Below, in pieces: positions 1-9,165 of a stretch of DNA of 64,000 bases. The stretch comes from Devosia lacusdianchii. Lineage in GTDB: Bacteria; Pseudomonadota; Alphaproteobacteria; Rhizobiales; Devosiaceae. The DNA lies in NCBI RefSeq assembly GCF_022429625.1, contig NZ_CP092483.1, positions 4,017,501-4,081,500 of the forward strand, written 5' to 3'. The notes beneath the pieces were generated by a model that worked only from the letters and a program-made list of their open reading frames with translations, did not search any database and had not been told where the DNA came from. Every line of letters starts with the position of its first letter. Position 1 is the stretch's first letter. Made by a program: the position numbers and the translations under genes.

Positions 1-1
1 C

Positions 2-205
2 GCGTTGCGCGAAGATGCCGAGGGCTTCTATGTGCTCAAGCTTGCCGACGGCAAGGTGGTCCGCCAGGCCATCGAGCAGGGCGATAGCTGGAACGGCAAT
101 CGGCTGGTCGAGATCACATCGGGCCTGACGGCCGGCGACGTGGTGGTCACCGCGCCGCTGACCCAGCTGCAGCCGGACGACCTCGTCACGATGGTGGAGG
201 GCTAG
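2..205 (+). CDS. RND efflux periplasmic adaptor, C-terminal fragment
   Basis: This is the last 67 or so codons of a gene that begins before the window. The residues resemble the membrane-proximal C-terminal part of HlyD/AcrA-type membrane fusion proteins: a strand reading FYVLKLADGKVVRQ, then VEITSGLTAGDVVVTAPLTQLQPDD, which is the usual 'GL..GD.VV' signature near the end of this family. Such adaptors are anchored in the inner membrane and link an RND pump to an outer-membrane channel. The stop codon lies directly against the ATG of the pump gene at 206, so the two are certainly one operon. The substrate cannot be read from this fragment. Confidence 0.85.
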   Translation, partial: ALREDAEGFYVLKLADGKVVRQAIEQGDSWNGNRLVEITSGLTAGDVVVTAPLTQLQPDDLVTMVEG

Positions 206-3200
206 ATGTTTCTGACCCGCATCAGCGTCAATCATCCGGTCTTCGCCACCATGATCATGGTGGCGATGCTGGTCTTCGGCGTCTACTCGTATCAGCGTCT
301 GCCGATCGAGCAATTGCCCGATATCGACCTGCCTGTCGTCGCCGTGGTGGTCAGCTATCCCGGGGCCTCGCCCGAGGCGGTCGAGAATGACATCGTCCGA
401 CCCATCGAGGAGGCGGTCAACACGATCAGCGGACTCGATACCATCCAGTCGACCTCGCAATCCGGCCAGGCGATGGTCATCATCCTGTTCGATATGAGCG
501 TCAATTCGCAGGCGGCCGCGCAGGATGTGCGCGATCGCCTGGCGACGGTGGAGGCGGGCTTCCCTGACAATGCCGGGGACGCACAGGTGCTGCGCTTCGA
601 TCCGTCGGAGCTTCCGGTCATGTCGCTGGCCGTCAGCTCGGACACGCTGTCGCAGCGCGATCTGACGGCGCTGACCGACGATGTGATTGTCAGCCGGCTA
701 TCCAATATTGCCGGTGTCGGGCGGGCGACCGTAGTGGGCGGCGTGCCGCGCCAGCTCAACGTGCTGGTCGACCCTGATCGCCTCAATGCCTTCAATGTCG
801 GCGTGGGTCAGGTGATCCAGTCGCTGCAGCAGGAGAACCAGAACCTGCCGGCCGGCTCGATCACCGATGGCGCCAAGGTGCAGTCCATCCAGGTGGAGGG
901 GCGCATCGAGGATGCCGACGACTTCCTCAATATCGTGGTGGCGCGCCAGGGTGGCCAGCCGGTCTATCTGCGCGATGTCGCGACCATCGAGGACGGGCAG
1001 GCTGATATCAAAAGCCTGGCGCTGCTCAACGGCGAGCGGGCACTGGCTATCGACGTGGTCAAGACGCAGGGCGCCAACACGGTTGGCGTCGCCGCCGAAG
1101 TGCGCAAGGTGATCGCCACGCTGCAGGCGGACGTGTTGCCGGAGAGCGTCCATCTCGAGATCGTCACCGACAATGCCGTGCCGGTGGAGCAGTCGTTCCA
1201 CGCGGTGCAGAACATGCTGATCGAAGGCGCGGCGCTGGCCGTGCTCATCGTCTTCGTGTTCCTCAACTCCTGGCGCTCGACCGTCATCACCGGGCTCACG
1301 CTGCCGATCTCGATCATCGGCACGATGATCGTGCTCTACTTCTTGGGTTTCACGCTCAACATGATGACGCTGATGGCGCTGTCATTGGCCGTCGGCATCC
1401 TGATCGACGACGCCATCGTGGTGCGCGAAAACATCATGCGCCACCTGCATATGGGCAAGAGTCACCGGCAGGCGGCGCTTGAGGGCACCAACGAAATCGG
1501 CCTTGCCGTGCTGGCGACGACGCTCTCCATCGTTGCCGTGTTTCTGCCGGTGGCCTTCATGGACGGCATTCTGGGTCGGTTCTTCCTGCAGTTCGGCGTT
1601 ACGGTTTCGGTGGCGGTGTTGATCTCGCTCTTCGTCGCCTTCACGCTCGATCCGATGATGAGCAGCGTCTGGTACGATCCGGCCGCCCATCCCGATGCCA
1701 AGCGCGGCCCCGTGGGTCGTGCCATCGCTCAGTTCGACCGCTTCTTCCAGTGGATCAATGATGGCTATCGCGGCGTGCTGCGCTGGTGCCTCAAGTTCCG
1801 CAAGACCACGCTTGCGGTGGCGGTGCTGTCGTTTGTCGGAACGTTCTTCCTGTTCCCTTTGGTGGGCGTGGAATTCGTGCCGGCCACCGATACGGGCGAG
1901 TTTCAGGTGTCGATCGAAACGCCGACCGGCTCCTCGATCGACTACACCGCCAGCAAGGTCCGGCAGGTCAACGCCACACTCAAGCGCTTCCCGGAGGTCG
2001 AGGGCACCTATGCCACGATCAATGCCGGAACCACGTCCGGCGACAACCGGGCGAGTGTTGTTGTCACCATGGTCGACCAGGCTCTGCGCGATCGCAGTCC
2101 GCAGGATATGACTGTGCCGGTGCGAACGGCGCTGGCCGAGATTCCGGGTGCCGAATTCACGATCGGCGCCGCGTCCGGCCTGGGCGGGACATCGGCCCCA
2201 ATCTCGGTCACCATCTATGGCGACAACTTCACCGTGCTCGACCAATTGGCGGACCGCCTGATTGCGCAGTTCCGCGAAATCGACGGTCTCGAAGACATCG
2301 AGTCGAGCCTTGATGCCGCGCAGCCCGTGCTCGGCGTCAGGATCGACCGCGACCTCGCCAGCGACCTCGGCGTCAGCCTGTCGCAGATCGGCGCCACCCT
2401 GGGGCCGATGCTCGGCGGGCAGGATGTCACCGATTGGACCGCGCCCAATGGCGACAATTACACCGTCGCCGTTCGTCTACCGGAATGGGCTCGCGATGAT
2501 GTCGAGACACTCGGCTCGCTGCCAATCACCCAGAGTGGTGCCACCGGCTCCAACGCGATGATCCGGCTGGACCAGGTTGCCCAGATCGTACAGTCGCAGG
2601 GCCCCGGTGAAATTCTGCGGCAGGACCTGTCGCGGCAGGTCAGCGTCACGGCCAATCTCTCAGGCGCAGGTCTGGGCGATGTGACTACGCAAATCCAGGC
2701 GGCGATTGACAGTATCGAAATGCCGGCCGGCTATCGCATCTCGACCGGTGGCGACGTGGAGCAGCTCGGCGAAACGGCCGCCGCCGCCGGGTCGGCGCTG
2801 CTGCTGGCCGTGATCTTCATCTACCTGGTGCTGGCCAGCCAGTTCGGCAGCTTCCTGCAGCCCATCGCCATCATGGTGTCGCTGCCGCTGGCTCTGATCG
2901 GCGTGATGGTGGGCCTGTTGATCGGCGGATCGACGCTCAACATGTTCTCGGCCATCGGCTTCATCATGCTGATGGGCCTCGTGGTCAAGAACGCCATCCT
3001 CCTGGTCGATAATGCCAACCAGCACGTCAAGGAAGGCTGGAACCTCTTCGATGCGCTGGTCGAAGCCGGAGCGACACGCTTCCGTCCGATCATCATGACC
3101 ACGCTGGCCATGATCTTCGGCATGCTGCCGCTGGCGTTGAGCTTGCATGAGGGCAGCGGGCAGAACGCGCCCATGGCCCATGCGGTGATCGGCGGCTTGA

Positions 3201-3334
3201 TCAGCTCAACGGCGCTGACGCTCGTCGTTGTGCCGGTCATGCTGACCTACATCGACAGCTTCGGGCGCTTTGCCGGGCGGTTCCTGCCCAAGTCGCCTGA
3301 TGAGGCTGAGGCCCATCCGGCGACGATTGAATGA
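206..3334 (+). CDS. RND (AcrB/MdtBC-like) multidrug efflux permease
   Basis: This 1042-residue protein has the full length and two-fold repeat expected of hydrophobe/amphiphile efflux RND pumps, which use the proton gradient to export drugs or lipophilic compounds from the periplasm. The N-terminus ([15 protein letters not shown]) is the first membrane helix. A large porter region follows, and helix 4 carries the proton-relay pair D401-D402 in [10 protein letters not shown]. The second half repeats the pattern ([18 protein letters not shown] near residue 925). An arginine follows DDAIVV where most relatives have valine or glutamate before EN, a minor oddity. It starts immediately after the adaptor stop codon and is followed by a clear terminator, so this is the last gene of its operon. 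Drug specificity is unknown. Confidence 0.95.
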   Translation: MFLTRISVNHPVFATMIMVAMLVFGVYSYQRLPIEQLPDIDLPVVAVVVSYPGASPEAVENDIVRPIEEAVNTISGLDTIQSTSQSGQAMVIILFDMSVNSQAAAQDVRDRLATVEAGFPDNAGDAQVLRFDPSELPVMSLAVSSDTLSQRDLTALTDDVIVSRLSNIAGVGRATVVGGVPRQLNVLVDPDRLNAFNVGVGQVIQSLQQENQNLPAGSITDGAKVQSIQVEGRIEDADDFLNIVVARQGGQPVYLRDVATIEDGQADIKSLALLNGERALAIDVVKTQGANTVGVAAEVRKVIATLQADVLPESVHLEIVTDNAVPVEQSFHAVQNMLIEGAALAVLIVFVFLNSWRSTVITGLTLPISIIGTMIVLYFLGFTLNMMTLMALSLAVGILIDDAIVVRENIMRHLHMGKSHRQAALEGTNEIGLAVLATTLSIVAVFLPVAFMDGILGRFFLQFGVTVSVAVLISLFVAFTLDPMMSSVWYDPAAHPDAKRGPVGRAIAQFDRFFQWINDGYRGVLRWCLKFRKTTLAVAVLSFVGTFFLFPLVGVEFVPATDTGEFQVSIETPTGSSIDYTASKVRQVNATLKRFPEVEGTYATINAGTTSGDNRASVVVTMVDQALRDRSPQDMTVPVRTALAEIPGAEFTIGAASGLGGTSAPISVTIYGDNFTVLDQLADRLIAQFREIDGLEDIESSLDAAQPVLGVRIDRDLASDLGVSLSQIGATLGPMLGGQDVTDWTAPNGDNYTVAVRLPEWARDDVETLGSLPITQSGATGSNAMIRLDQVAQIVQSQGPGEILRQDLSRQVSVTANLSGAGLGDVTTQIQAAIDSIEMPAGYRISTGGDVEQLGETAAAAGSALLLAVIFIYLVLASQFGSFLQPIAIMVSLPLALIGVMVGLLIGGSTLNMFSAIGFIMLMGLVVKNAILLVDNANQHVKEGWNLFDALVEAGATRFRPIIMTTLAMIFGMLPLALSLHEGSGQNAPMAHAVIGGLISSTALTLVVVPVMLTYIDSFGRFAGRFLPKSPDEAEAHPATIE

Positions 3335-3345
3335 TTCCAACATAA

Positions 3346-3376
3346 GTCGGAGCGCGATGGCGCTCCGACCTTCTCT
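3346..3376 (+). terminator. Rho-independent terminator after the RND operon
   Basis: A perfect 10-bp stem (GTCGGAGCGC paired with GCGCTCCGAC) with a GATG tetraloop lies 12 bases after the pump stop codon and is followed by the pyrimidine run CTTCTCT. The T-tract is imperfect but the stem is strong. Confidence 0.8.
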
Positions 3377-3397
3377 GTAAAATTTTACGTATTTACA
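3376..3397. promoter_or_regulatory. AT-rich palindrome upstream of the HAD-UbiA gene
   Basis: In a GC-rich region this stretch is strikingly AT-rich. It contains the perfect 12-base palindrome GTAAAATTTTAC (3377-3388) nested in a wider inverted repeat, TGTAAA at 3376-3381 and TTTACA at 3392-3397. It lies about 80-100 bases before the next start codon, so it is a plausible promoter or operator for the HAD-UbiA/GtrA/GT-C genes. The regulator is unknown. Confidence 0.4.
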
Positions 3398-3475
3398 ATA
3401 AGTTGAGGCCGAGATTGCCTCTTCGCGCGCTGCTGATAGCTATGGCTGACCAATAGTTGCGCGAGTACCGAACCG

Positions 3476-4948
3476 ATGAGCATCGTCTCCCAACAAGCTG
3501 AAGCCGACCTGCGAGTAGGCGGCTCCACGCCCCCCCTGGTCCTCGACGTCGACGACACCCTGATCCGCACCGATCTGCTGCACGAGACGGCAGTGGCGTA
3601 CTTCCGGGCCAACCCGCTGCGCGTGTTCAACCTGGTTTTGTGGACGTTGCAAGGCAAGGCCACGCTCAAGCGCAAGCTGAGCGAGCAGGTACCGCTCGAC
3701 GTGGACGCGCTGCCGATAAACGACGAACTCGTCGCCTTCGCTCGCGCCGAACACGACAAAGGGCGCTCGGTAGGACTGGCGACGGCGGCCGATGAACTAT
3801 TGGCGCTGCGTCTGGCGCGCCGGTTCGATTTCATCGATTTCACCATCGGCAGCGATGGGACAAACAATCTCAAGGGCGCTAACAAGGCTGCGGCACTGGT
3901 CGAGCGCTTCCCTGACGGCTTCGCCTATGCTGGCGACGGTCGCTCCGATCTCGAAGTCTGGGACAAGGCACAGTCGATCATCCTTTCCGGGGCGTCTTCC
4001 GATACCGCGGACAAGGCACGGGCCCTCGGCAAGCCTGTCGAGGCGGTGTTCGAGCGTCCGAAGCTCGGCCTGCGCGGCTGGGCCAAGGCGCTGCGCGTCC
4101 ATCAATGGGCCAAGAACGCCTTGGTGTTCGTGCCGCTGATCCTGTCCGGCATGGCTACGGAGCCGACCGCCGTAGTGGCGGCGCTCGGCGCCTTCATCGC
4201 CATCTCGCTGATGGCGTCGGGCACCTACCTGCTCAACGATCTTTTCGACCTCACCGATGATCGCCTGCACTGGACCAAGCGCAATCGGCCGCTGGCCTCG
4301 GGCGCGCTGCGCATCAAGCACGGCGTTCCCGCGTCGGTCGGGCTGATCGCGTCCGGCCTGGCGCTCGCCGCAGTGATCGGGTTGCCGACACTGGGTCTGC
4401 TGGTTGCCTACATGGCGACGACACTACTCTATTCATTTTACATCAAGCGCCAGCCAATCGTGGACGCGTTCACATTGGCGGCTCTATTCACCATGCGCCT
4501 GGGCATCGGCATTGCCGCCGTCGGCGCGGTGCCGTCGCCGTGGCTGCTGGTGTTCTCGATGTTCCTCTTCACTTCGCTGTCTTTCGCCAAGCGCCAGACG
4601 GAGATCCAGAAGAGCGTTGCCAAGGGCCGCACCGCAGTCAATGGGCGCGGCTATCTCGGCACCGATGCGGGCATGGTCGTGGCTATGGGTGTCGCGACCG
4701 CCATGGCAGCGATTACCATCATGGTGCTCTACATCATGAACGACGTTTATAGCGCCGACTTTTACAACCATCCGGGCTTCCTTTGGGTGTTTCCGGCCGC
4801 GCTGTTCATGTGGGTGTCGCGCATTTGGCTGTTGTGCCATCGCGAGCAGCTCAACGACGACCCGGTGGCCTTTGCCATCCGCGACCGTATTAGCATCGCG
4901 CTGGGCGGGCTGATGGGGGCTGCGTTTCTCGCTGGCTGGTTGCTCTGA
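3476..4948 (+). CDS. HAD phosphatase-UbiA prenyltransferase fusion protein
   Basis: This 490-residue protein has two domains. Residues about 20-195 form a HAD-superfamily hydrolase with the nucleophile motif DVDDT (D24, D26). Residues about 205-490 are a polytopic UbiA-type prenyltransferase with the first aspartate motif NDLFDLTDD (254-262) and the following KRNRPLASG. UbiA enzymes move a polyprenyl group to or from an acceptor. Within the family, the closest functional analogue I know for a sugar-phosphate acceptor is mycobacterial decaprenyl-phosphate phosphoribosyltransferase (Rv3806c), whose product is then dephosphorylated by a separate enzyme. Fusion to a phosphatase-like domain and linkage to a GtrA gene fit such a reaction, but that is inference. 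The stop codon overlaps the next gene's ATG by one base. Confidence 0.85.
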   Translation: MSIVSQQAEADLRVGGSTPPLVLDVDDTLIRTDLLHETAVAYFRANPLRVFNLVLWTLQGKATLKRKLSEQVPLDVDALPINDELVAFARAEHDKGRSVGLATAADELLALRLARRFDFIDFTIGSDGTNNLKGANKAAALVERFPDGFAYAGDGRSDLEVWDKAQSIILSGASSDTADKARALGKPVEAVFERPKLGLRGWAKALRVHQWAKNALVFVPLILSGMATEPTAVVAALGAFIAISLMASGTYLLNDLFDLTDDRLHWTKRNRPLASGALRIKHGVPASVGLIASGLALAAVIGLPTLGLLVAYMATTLLYSFYIKRQPIVDAFTLAALFTMRLGIGIAAVGAVPSPWLLVFSMFLFTSLSFAKRQTEIQKSVAKGRTAVNGRGYLGTDAGMVVAMGVATAMAAITIMVLYIMNDVYSADFYNHPGFLWVFPAALFMWVSRIWLLCHREQLNDDPVAFAIRDRISIALGGLMGAAFLAGWLL

Positions 4949-5385
4949 TGCTGGCCCTCGCGCGGCGGCTAACCGAAAACCAGGTCGTTCGCTTCCTGCT
5001 GTTGGGCGGCACCGCCGCGGCAATCAACTGGATCGTGCGCTTTCCGCTTGCGGCAATCATGCCGATGCCGGCTGCCGTGGTCATTGCCTACATGATCGGC
5101 ATGTCAGCCGGCTTTGGGCTCTACCGCAAATACGTGTTTCCGGGTTCGAACCGGCCTGTGGTGGAACAGACGGCAACCTTCATTGGTGTCAACATCGTTG
5201 GTGCGGTCGTCGTGCTGGCGCTGACCACGCTGCTCCTGCAAGTGGTCGCGTCCAGCCATTGGCCTATCGTCGTACAGGAAGGCTTCGCTCATGGCATCGC
5301 CATCGGCATCGGCGCTGTGATCAATTTCTTTGGCCACAAGCAGTTGACCTTCCGCCTTGCACCCACCGCGCGCCCGGCCGAGTAA
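4948..5385 (+). CDS. GtrA-family membrane protein
   Basis: This 145-residue protein has four hydrophobic segments and the N-terminal pattern RFLLLGGTAAAINWIVRFPL, typical of GtrA/DPMS-TM proteins, ending in a small charged tail (FFGHKQLTF is a recognisable GtrA end motif). GtrA proteins are proposed to flip or help flip polyprenyl-phosphate-linked sugars across the cytoplasmic membrane. The ATG overlaps the last base of the upstream HAD-UbiA stop codon, so translation is probably coupled. Mycobacterial Rv3789, a GtrA relative, sits in the decaprenyl-phosphoryl-arabinose pathway, which parallels this pairing. Confidence 0.88.
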   Translation: MLALARRLTENQVVRFLLLGGTAAAINWIVRFPLAAIMPMPAAVVIAYMIGMSAGFGLYRKYVFPGSNRPVVEQTATFIGVNIVGAVVVLALTTLLLQVVASSHWPIVVQEGFAHGIAIGIGAVINFFGHKQLTFRLAPTARPAE

Positions 5386-5443
5386 AGCCGATCTTCATAG
5401 AAATGCGCTAACCCACTCCGAAGTTGGCTAGGGGATTTGAGCT

Positions 5444-6670
5444 GTGACTGCAAAGCGCGTTGTCATGACCACCATGCTTGGCAGCCTCGCGCTCGCCTTT
5501 CTAGCGGTTCTTGCGCTGGCGATCCTGCGCGAAGCGCCGGGGAGCAATTCCTATGCCGTACTGGCCGAGGGGTGGCTCAACGGCAGGTTCGACACCGACA
5601 CCTGCTTCGATGGCGATTGCGCGCTCTACAACGGTCTCACCTACATCATCTTCCCGCCCCTGCCCGGGGTGATCACACTGCCCTTTGTGGCACTATTCGG
5701 CAGCGATTTTCGTTTCTTCACGGTGCTAGGCGCGCTGGCCTTTGCCGGCAGCGGGTGGCTGTGGTGGCAGATTTTTCGCCGGGAAACGGCGACGCGCGAC
5801 GTAGCAATTCTACTGGTGCTGCTGACGCTGTTTGCGACACCGCTGGCCTTTGTGGTGTTGCGCGGCGACGGGGTTTGGTTCTTCGCCCAAAGCTGGGGCT
5901 TCCTGTTCTCCACCGCCGCACTCTATTGCGCGCTGGTACGCCGGAATGCGCTGCTGGCGGGCCTGTTCATTGGCATGGCGTTTCTCTGCCGGCAGATGAC
6001 CATTCTCTACCTGCCGCTGCTCTACGTGCTGTTGCTTGAGGCCAACACCGCCTGGTACCGGATCGACATGGACGCCATTAAGCGCGCGCTGGCGCTGGCG
6101 GCGTTCCCTATCATCGCGCTGCTGGTGTATTTCGCCTATAATTACGCGCGTTTCGGCTCGCCGCTCGAGACGGGCTATTCCTACATCTTCCCGCTTGAAT
6201 GGGAGGATGCCGACAGCGGCGGCCTCTTCTTGCGACTGCGAGTGCGCGAGCTGGGTATCTTCTCGCCCGACTATCTGCTGTTCAACGCCATCTACATGTT
6301 CATAGCCGGCCCGCATGTGGAGTTTGCCGGGCGCTACATGACTGAAATGGCGGGTTTCGATGTCAACGGGGCCTCGTTGTTCCTCGTAACGCCGGCACTC
6401 CTTTTGGCCTTTCTGGGCAAATGGGACAGGGCTTTCTGGTTCGGCCTTGCCACTTGCGGCGTCGTAATGGGGTTGACCCTGTTCTACCATTCCAATGGCT
6501 TTTCGCAGTATAGCGCCCAGCGCTATGCGCTGGACTGGTTGCCGATCCTGCTGGTGTTCCTCGGCCGTGCGGTCAAGGTGGAATGGACGGCGCCCTTCGC
6601 GCTGCTGCTCAGTTATGCGATGGGCGTCACACTGGCCATGATCGCCATTGGCGGGCTGCTGGCGCCCTAG
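5444..6670 (+). CDS. GT-C-like polytopic membrane glycosyltransferase (putative)
   Basis: This 408-residue protein is almost entirely hydrophobic, with roughly ten membrane segments. The N-terminal periplasmic loop (SYAVLAEGWLNGRFDTDTCFDGDCALYNG) resembles the acidic first loop of GT-C enzymes that use polyprenyl-phosphate sugar donors. I see no complete diagnostic signature, so the family call rests on architecture and context. The GTG start at 5444 is preceded by AGGGGAT at a good distance; an ATG at 5465 is the alternative. It lies 58 bases after the GtrA gene, and the three genes together make a plausible lipid-linked sugar synthesis, flipping and transfer unit. Its last four bases overlap the end of the convergent FadR-type gene. 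Confidence 0.7.
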   Translation: MTAKRVVMTTMLGSLALAFLAVLALAILREAPGSNSYAVLAEGWLNGRFDTDTCFDGDCALYNGLTYIIFPPLPGVITLPFVALFGSDFRFFTVLGALAFAGSGWLWWQIFRRETATRDVAILLVLLTLFATPLAFVVLRGDGVWFFAQSWGFLFSTAALYCALVRRNALLAGLFIGMAFLCRQMTILYLPLLYVLLLEANTAWYRIDMDAIKRALALAAFPIIALLVYFAYNYARFGSPLETGYSYIFPLEWEDADSGGLFLRLRVRELGIFSPDYLLFNAIYMFIAGPHVEFAGRYMTEMAGFDVNGASLFLVTPALLLAFLGKWDRAFWFGLATCGVVMGLTLFYHSNGFSQYSAQRYALDWLPILLVFLGRAVKVEWTAPFALLLSYAMGVTLAMIAIGGLLAP

Positions 6671-7440
6671 TAGCCCTTGGCCTGAGCCATGCGGCCAGCG
6701 GCTCGGCCGAAGCCTACGCTGATCACGGCACGCATGGCGTCGCGAGCCTCGTCGGGGTTGCCGGCCTTGATCGCGGCCGCGATGCGGCCGTGGGCCTTGA
6801 CGGTGGCATCCATCGCGTCGTCGTCCTCGACAGGAGAGCTGATGGTGAAGGCGGCCGTCAGGGCGAGTTCGACCAGGGCGCTGATCGAGGCCATGAAAGG
6901 ATTGGCCGAGGCTTCGGCGACGGTGCGGTGGAACTCGAGATCGGTCCGGGCGAACTGCTCGGGTGTGGTTGCCTCGCCAAGGCGGTTGGCGCAATCGATC
7001 AGCGCCTCGGCCTGTTCGTCGGTGCGGCGCAGGGACGCGAGCGCGGCCGATTCGAGTTCGATGCCGATGCGGATTTCGGAGAGGCTGCGCAGGAATTCGA
7101 CGTCCGGTCCGGTCTCGAAATGCCAGGCCAGAACATCGGCGTCGAAAAGGTTCCAGCGCCGGCGTGGCAGCACGCGCGTGCCGATTCGCGCGCGGGCCTC
7201 GATCATGCCCTTGGCGGCGAGCGTCTTGAGCGCTTCCCGCAATACGGTGCGGGAGACCGCGAAACGCTGCAGCAATTCGGTGTCCGAGGGCAGGATAGTG
7301 CCTTCCGGGTAATCGCCGGCGACGATGGCTACACCCAATTGCCAGAGCACCTGCGAATGCAGGTTTCGCATTGGTACGCGCCCCGCGATGGACGCGATCA
7401 GATCGCCCGACGTCCTTTCCCGCGCGTTTCGCGTGGCCAT
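6667..7440 (-). CDS. FadR-subfamily GntR transcriptional regulator
   Basis: This 257-residue protein has an N-terminal winged helix-turn-helix of the GntR type (residues about 25-95; LPSDTELLQRFAVSRTVLREALKTLAAKGMIEARARIGTRV) and a C-terminal all-helical FCD ligand-binding domain (about 110-245) with the usual acidic and histidine residues (e.g. DLEFHRTVAEASANP). FadR-subfamily members with this N-terminus (RNLHSQVLWQLG) often control sugar-acid or amino-acid catabolism. It is transcribed away from the M20 dipeptidase gene, and a matching operator-like site lies between the two at 7487-7497, so autoregulation and control of the peptidase gene are both likely. The effector is not predictable. 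Confidence 0.93.
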   Translation of the reverse strand: MATRNARERTSGDLIASIAGRVPMRNLHSQVLWQLGVAIVAGDYPEGTILPSDTELLQRFAVSRTVLREALKTLAAKGMIEARARIGTRVLPRRRWNLFDADVLAWHFETGPDVEFLRSLSEIRIGIELESAALASLRRTDEQAEALIDCANRLGEATTPEQFARTDLEFHRTVAEASANPFMASISALVELALTAAFTISSPVEDDDAMDATVKAHGRIAAAIKAGNPDEARDAMRAVISVGFGRAAGRMAQAKGY

Positions 7441-7486
7441 CGTATTCCCCCATTTTTTGTTGGCGGCGACCTAAGCACGTGACCAA

Positions 7487-7497
7487 TAGTGTTACAA
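7487..7497. promoter_or_regulatory. Candidate FadR/GntR operator between the regulator and the dipeptidase gene
   Basis: The sequence TAGTGTTACAA matches the FadR-subfamily consensus TNGTNNNACNA on both strands. It lies 47 bases before the regulator gene and 82 bases before the dipeptidase ATG, in the only divergent promoter region of the pair. Confidence 0.5.
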
Positions 7498-7578
7498 TAT
7501 GAATTGGACACGGCCTGACCGGCAGTGCTGGACAGCGGGCGCCGGCTTGGCGAGTGTAGCGGCAAAAGGATTCGCCCC

Positions 7579-8973
7579 ATGAGTGCTGCTGCCAATCTCG
7601 ATGCCGTTCTTGCCCAGGTCGATGCCAGCCTCGACCAGAGCCTGGAACGCCTGTACGCGCTGTTGCGCATCAAGTCGATTTCGACCGACCCGGCCTATGC
7701 CGCCGAATGCCAGCGCGCCGCGGACTGGATCGTGGGCGAGCTGAACGCGCTCGGCTTCGATGCCGCGGCGCGTCCGACGCCGGGGCATCCCGTCGTGGTG
7801 GCCCATGGCCCCGAGCAGCCCGGAGCGCATGTGCTGTTTTACGCCCATTACGACGTGCAGCCGGTCGATCCGCTGAACCTCTGGCATACCGATCCTTTCG
7901 AGCCGGTGCTCAAGGACGACGCCAATGGCCGCAAGATCATCGTGGCGCGCGGCGCGTCGGATGACAAAGGCCAGATGATGACCTTCATCGAAGCCTGTCG
8001 CGCCTGGAAGGCGGCGACGGGCTCGCTGCCGGTCAGAATCTCGCTGATGTTGGAAGGCGAGGAAGAGAGCGGTGGCAAGAATCTGCCGCCGTTCATGGAG
8101 GCCAACAAGGCCGAGCTCGGCGCCGCTGATATCGCGCTGGTCTGCGACACCGATATGTGGGACCGCCAGACCCCCTCGATCACGACTATGCTGCGCGGCC
8201 TTGTAGCCGAAGAGGTGGAAATCACCTGCGCCGACAAGGATCTGCATTCGGGCATGTTCGGCAATGCGGCGCGCAACCCGAACCAGGTGCTGGCCGAGAT
8301 CATTGCCAGCCTGCGAGCGCCCGATGGCAGCGTCACCCTACCCGGCTTCTACGACGACGTCGCCGAAATCAGCCCGGAGCTCAAGGCGCAGTGGCAGGGC
8401 CTGGGGTTCGATCAGGCCAAGTTCCTCGGCGAGGCAGGTTTGTCTATCCCGGCCGGCGAGCAGTCCCGCTCGGTGCTCGAAATGCTATGGGCACGGCCGA
8501 CCTGCGAGATCAACGGCATGATCGGTGGCTACACCGGCGACGGCTTCAAGACCGTAATCCCGGCCAAGGCCAGCGCCAAGATCAGCTTCCGGTTGGTCTC
8601 GGGCATGCAGCCGGACAAGATCCGCGCCGCCTTCCGCAAGCATGTGCAGGATCGCGTTCCGGCCGATTGCTCGGTGACGTTCAAGGAGCATGGCGGCTCG
8701 CCGGCCATCACCGTGCCCAGCGATGGCGTGCATCTGCGGCAGGCGCTTGACGGGCTGTCGGGCGAATGGGGCAAGCAGGCCGTGATCACGGGATCGGGCG
8801 GGTCGATCCCGGTGGCGGGTGACTTCAAGAAGATCCTGGGTCTCGACACGCTGCTGATCGGCTTTGCGCATGTGGACGACGCTATCCACTCGCCGAACGA
8901 GAAGTATGACCTCGAAAGCTACCACCGCGGCATCCGCTCTTGGGTACGGGTGCTGGCTTCGTTCGCGGGCTAG
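7579..8973 (+). CDS. M20 family metallopeptidase (dipeptidase)
   Basis: This 464-residue enzyme belongs to the M20 di-zinc peptidases that act as cytosolic dipeptidases or deacylases. Metal and catalytic motifs are all present: FYAHYDVQP with H90 and D92, GASDDKGQ with the bridging aspartate near 128-129, EGEEESGG at 159-166 with the catalytic glutamate, CDTDMWD, and the dimerisation-lid motif DLHSGMFGNAARNP. I chose ATG 7579, eight bases after AAAAGGA, because the upstream in-frame GTG at 7525 adds a segment unlike the family. It is divergent from a FadR-type regulator with a shared control region. Substrate is not predictable beyond small peptides or acylated amino acids. Confidence 0.93.
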   Translation: MSAAANLDAVLAQVDASLDQSLERLYALLRIKSISTDPAYAAECQRAADWIVGELNALGFDAAARPTPGHPVVVAHGPEQPGAHVLFYAHYDVQPVDPLNLWHTDPFEPVLKDDANGRKIIVARGASDDKGQMMTFIEACRAWKAATGSLPVRISLMLEGEEESGGKNLPPFMEANKAELGAADIALVCDTDMWDRQTPSITTMLRGLVAEEVEITCADKDLHSGMFGNAARNPNQVLAEIIASLRAPDGSVTLPGFYDDVAEISPELKAQWQGLGFDQAKFLGEAGLSIPAGEQSRSVLEMLWARPTCEINGMIGGYTGDGFKTVIPAKASAKISFRLVSGMQPDKIRAAFRKHVQDRVPADCSVTFKEHGGSPAITVPSDGVHLRQALDGLSGEWGKQAVITGSGGSIPVAGDFKKILGLDTLLIGFAHVDDAIHSPNEKYDLESYHRGIRSWVRVLASFAG

Positions 8974-9164
8974 GCGTCGCCTTCGAGATATTTGATGAGC
9001 ATGAGCGCCGCAGACTTGGCCAGAGCCAGGTCGCGGCGATCGGCGAGGTCGCGTTCGAAGCGCTGGCAGAGGGCTCGGTAGGCGCTGAAGTGAGTGGAGG
9101 CGGCGTAACGAAGCTCCATACGCGTCACAGTTGCCTCGATCTCGTCCAGCGAGGGCGTGCCCAT
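8970..9164 (-). CDS. Small conserved-looking hypothetical protein (64 aa)
   Basis: I do not recognise this 64-residue protein. It is mostly helical and charged (LDEIEATVTRMELRYAAST...ALCQRFERDLADRRDLALAKSAALML), without a signal peptide or membrane segment. It is probably real because its ATG follows the stop codon of the DUF1304 gene by one base, giving a tight two-gene unit, and because its 3' end overlaps the end of the convergent dipeptidase gene by four bases. No function can be assigned. Confidence 0.6.
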   Translation of the reverse strand: MGTPSLDEIEATVTRMELRYAASTHFSAYRALCQRFERDLADRRDLALAKSAALMLIKYLEGDA

Positions 9165-9165
9165 G

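Noticed and set aside
1382..2245. Long antisense open frame over the RND pump gene
   Set aside because: Low-complexity His/Arg-rich translation typical of the opposite strand of GC-rich genes; the + strand protein is full-length and clearly coding.
5810..7486. Very long minus-strand open frame spanning the GT-C-like gene and the FadR-type gene
   Set aside because: Arg/Gln/His-rich with no fold signatures, and it covers two recognisable genes in other frames.
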